A stretch of DNA of 49,050 nt from positions 1 through 49,050 of the forward strand of contig CAZUPR010000006.1 of the NCBI GenBank assembly GCA_964622305.1. The letters are read 5' to 3'. The notes under the pieces are model-generated. The model saw nothing but the letters and a program-made list of their open reading frames with translations. It was not told the origin of the DNA and did not search any database. A program made the position numbers and the translations under genes. Within the stretch, counting starts at the first letter, position 1. Every line of letters begins with the position of its first letter. The stretch comes from SKKY01 sp964622305 (GTDB taxonomy: Bacteria > Bacillota > Peptococcia > Peptococcales > SKKY01). Positions 47,647 through 49,050 of this stretch are shown here, piece by piece.

Positions 47647-48722
47647 AAAATTTAATTTTAATTTTTGGTGGCAGATCAGGCGAACATGAGGTTTCCTTAA
47701 GATCAGCTGCTTCAATTTATGCAGGCTTAAATAAAGATAAATACAAGGTCTTTCCCTTAGCCATAGGCAAAAGTGGCTCCTGGTTTGGGCCAGTTAAGCC
47801 AGAAGATATAGCCTCCTTTAAAGAAGAAGATTATTTAGACCAGGAAATAATTGCCCTCCCCAAACCTGGGGGCATAATCTACTCCCTTCCTGATTTTAAA
47901 GAAATCTTCAAGGCTGAGCTTGCCTTTCCAATTATTCACGGGTCCTATGGCGAAGATGGCAGCCTGCAAGGTCTCTTAGAGTACATGGACATAGCCTATG
48001 TCGGTGCAGGTGTTTGTGGCTCTGCTGCAGGCATGGACAAAATTATCATGAAGGATATCTTCAAAGCCCATGATATCCCCCAGGTAAAATATCTGGGCTT
48101 TGATAGTAAAGACCTTATAGAAAAAGAAGCAGAGCTTATAAGCCAGATAAAGGAAAAACTTATTTTTCCTCTTTTTGTAAAACCTGCCAACTTAGGTTCC
48201 AGCGTTGGAATAAGTAAGGCAAAGAATGAAAAAGAGCTTCTTTTAGCCCTAAAAGAGGCCTCAAAATTTGACCGCAGAATTATAGTAGAAGAAGGCCATG
48301 AGGTAAGAGAAATAGAAGCTTCCATTCTAGGAAATGAAGAGGCAAAGATTTCCCTCCTGGGTGAAGTTATCCCAGCCAGTGAGTTTTATGACTATCACTC
48401 CAAGTATGTTGATGACAGATCATTAACCAGGCTTGCTGATGATTTATCAGACAGCCAAAGAAAAGAAATTGAAGACCTTGCAATAAGAGCCTACAAGGCC
48501 CTGGATTTATCAGGCTTTTCCAGAATAGACTTTTTTATAGATAAAAATACAGGACAGGTTCTTTTAAATGAAATAAACAGCCTGCCAGGCTTTACTTCAA
48601 TCAGCATGTATCCTAAGTTATGGGAATATAGTGGCTTGCCCCTAGGTGACCTCCTAGATGAACTTGTAGAGCTGGCACTTGAACGTTATGAATTAAAGAG
48701 TAAAATGCAAAGAGAAAAATAA
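47643..48722 (+). CDS. ddl: D-alanine--D-alanine ligase
   Basis: Ddl makes the D-Ala-D-Ala dipeptide of peptidoglycan. The 359-aa ATP-grasp enzyme has LIFGGRSGEHEVSLRSA, IIHGSYGEDGSLQGLLE, YVGAGVCGSAAGMDK, FVKPANLGSSVGISK and LNEINSLPGF. The omega loop SEFYDYHSKYVDD matches D-Ala-D-Ala rather than D-Ala-D-Lac ligases. GTG 47643 is chosen because it gives the family-type start before NLILIFGG; TTG 47631 would add four residues. It overlaps the preceding gene by four bases. Confidence 0.95.
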   Translation: MKNLILIFGGRSGEHEVSLRSAASIYAGLNKDKYKVFPLAIGKSGSWFGPVKPEDIASFKEEDYLDQEIIALPKPGGIIYSLPDFKEIFKAELAFPIIHGSYGEDGSLQGLLEYMDIAYVGAGVCGSAAGMDKIIMKDIFKAHDIPQVKYLGFDSKDLIEKEAELISQIKEKLIFPLFVKPANLGSSVGISKAKNEKELLLALKEASKFDRRIIVEEGHEVREIEASILGNEEAKISLLGEVIPASEFYDYHSKYVDDRSLTRLADDLSDSQRKEIEDLAIRAYKALDLSGFSRIDFFIDKNTGQVLLNEINSLPGFTSISMYPKLWEYSGLPLGDLLDELVELALERYELKSKMQREK

Positions 48723-48753
48723 TAGAATATCATTAATTTTTGAAAAGATAGGT

Positions 48754-48778
48754 AGCCCGGATAATTCCGGGCTTTTTT
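48754..48778 (+). terminator. rho-independent terminator after ddl
   Basis: AGCCCGGA (48754-48761) pairs with TCCGGGCT (48766-48773) around TAAT, followed by six T. Confidence 0.92.
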
Positions 48779-48968
48779 CATTATTAAAAGTCAAAGTAGG
48801 GTATGTATATGACATATAATTAAATTATTTTCATGGGGGTATTTTTATGAGCGATCATATTGCAGCTTAAGTGGGGATAGATACACTTATGACAACAAAA
48901 AATAAGGATATTTTTACTGAAATGTGGTAAGATAGTAAGCAAGATAATAAGCAAGATGAGGTGATAAA
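48779..48968. other. AT-rich intergenic region with a tandem 10-bp repeat
   Basis: No convincing gene is present. TAAGCAAGAT occurs twice, at 48936-48945 and 48948-48957, directly before the GAGGTGAT ribosome site of the Fic-like gene. TATAAT-like bases occur at 48815-48820 but without a good -35 box. A 7-codon frame at 48847-48870 is not claimed as a gene. Confidence 0.5.
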
Positions 48969-49050
48969 ATGGAAGAATATAAACCGCCCTACTCTTTAAC
49001 GGAAGAGATGCTAAACCTTGTGTCAGCTATTTCCGAAAAGATGGGAAAGA
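48969..49050 (+). CDS. Fic-family protein, N-terminal fragment (runs off the window)
   Basis: Only 27 codons are visible. The start ATG follows GAGGTGAT at 48958-48965. The sequence EYKPPYSLTEEMLNLVSAIS resembles the N-terminal segment of many Fic/DOC AMP-transferase-like proteins (PPF-x-I-T-x-x-ML-x-LV-x-x-ISE). The catalytic HPFxxGNGR motif would lie beyond the window, so activity cannot be judged. Confidence 0.6.
   Translation, partial: MEEYKPPYSLTEEMLNLVSAISEKMGK

Noticed and set aside
48847..48870. Seven-codon frame MSDHIAA after GGGGGT
   Set aside because: It is too short to support as a gene, with no family or conserved context visible. It could be chance in AT-rich spacer.
48936..48957. 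Two TAAGCAAGAT copies as a CRISPR or iteron array
   Set aside because: There are only two copies, with a two-base spacer and no further units. They are noted as a short tandem repeat only.

Overview
The window reads as a chromosomal segment of a low-GC, anaerobic, salt-adapted Firmicute. The best guess is a member of the Halanaerobiales, or a related halophilic clostridial line. Supporting points are the oxygen-sensitive class III ribonucleotide reductase, the early-insertion (anaerobic) cobalamin route, a glycine-betaine ABC transporter, SpoVS beside RNase Y and YmdB, an N-type ATPase with sodium-site residues, and strong AGGAGG-like ribosome sites with many TTG/GTG starts. The genus is inference. 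Every recognised gene lies on the + strand. I saw no rRNA, tRNA, CRISPR array or intact insertion sequence.

Layout: (1) 1-627, an unrecognised protein behind a hairpin, followed by a 60-bp near-perfect palindrome. (2) 771-3472, nrdD-nrdG. (3) 3558-6575, betaine transporter proV-proW-proX. (4) 6619-10601, a large secreted beta-sandwich repeat protein, then recA (with a LexA-like box) and recX. (5) 10612-14330, rny, ymdB, spoVS and a PHP phosphoesterase. (6) 14327-27025, fifteen tightly overlapping cobalamin genes: cobU, cbiD, E, T, F, G, J, C, P, B, A, cobS, pduX, cobD and a cobC-like phosphatase. (7) 27043-28465, a small envelope/stress trio. (8) 28518-48722, the clostridial miaB-mutS-mutL-miaA-alr neighbourhood, interrupted by a HyuA-like ATPase plus histone-deacetylase pair and by a complete N-ATPase operon (atpDCQRBEFAG) with a tandem Usp gene; it ends with ddl. 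(9) 48969-end, the start of a Fic-family gene.

Main discovery: both glutamine-dependent amidases of the cobalamin pathway appear to have lost their glutaminase function, in different ways. CbiP (20551-21399) has lost the whole glutamine-amidotransferase domain by an in-frame deletion that keeps the C-terminal tail. CbiA (22346-23710) keeps that domain, but its nucleophilic cysteine is serine (AESGG in place of AECGG). Together they suggest corrin amidation from free ammonia, or from a separate ammonia donor. Other points of interest are the N-ATPase insertion into the mismatch-repair locus, its c-subunit ion site and b-delta-like subunit, the HyuA/HDAC pair with a zinc-knuckle tail, promoter-then-terminator leaders before rny and the cobalamin operon, and the palindrome at 704-763.
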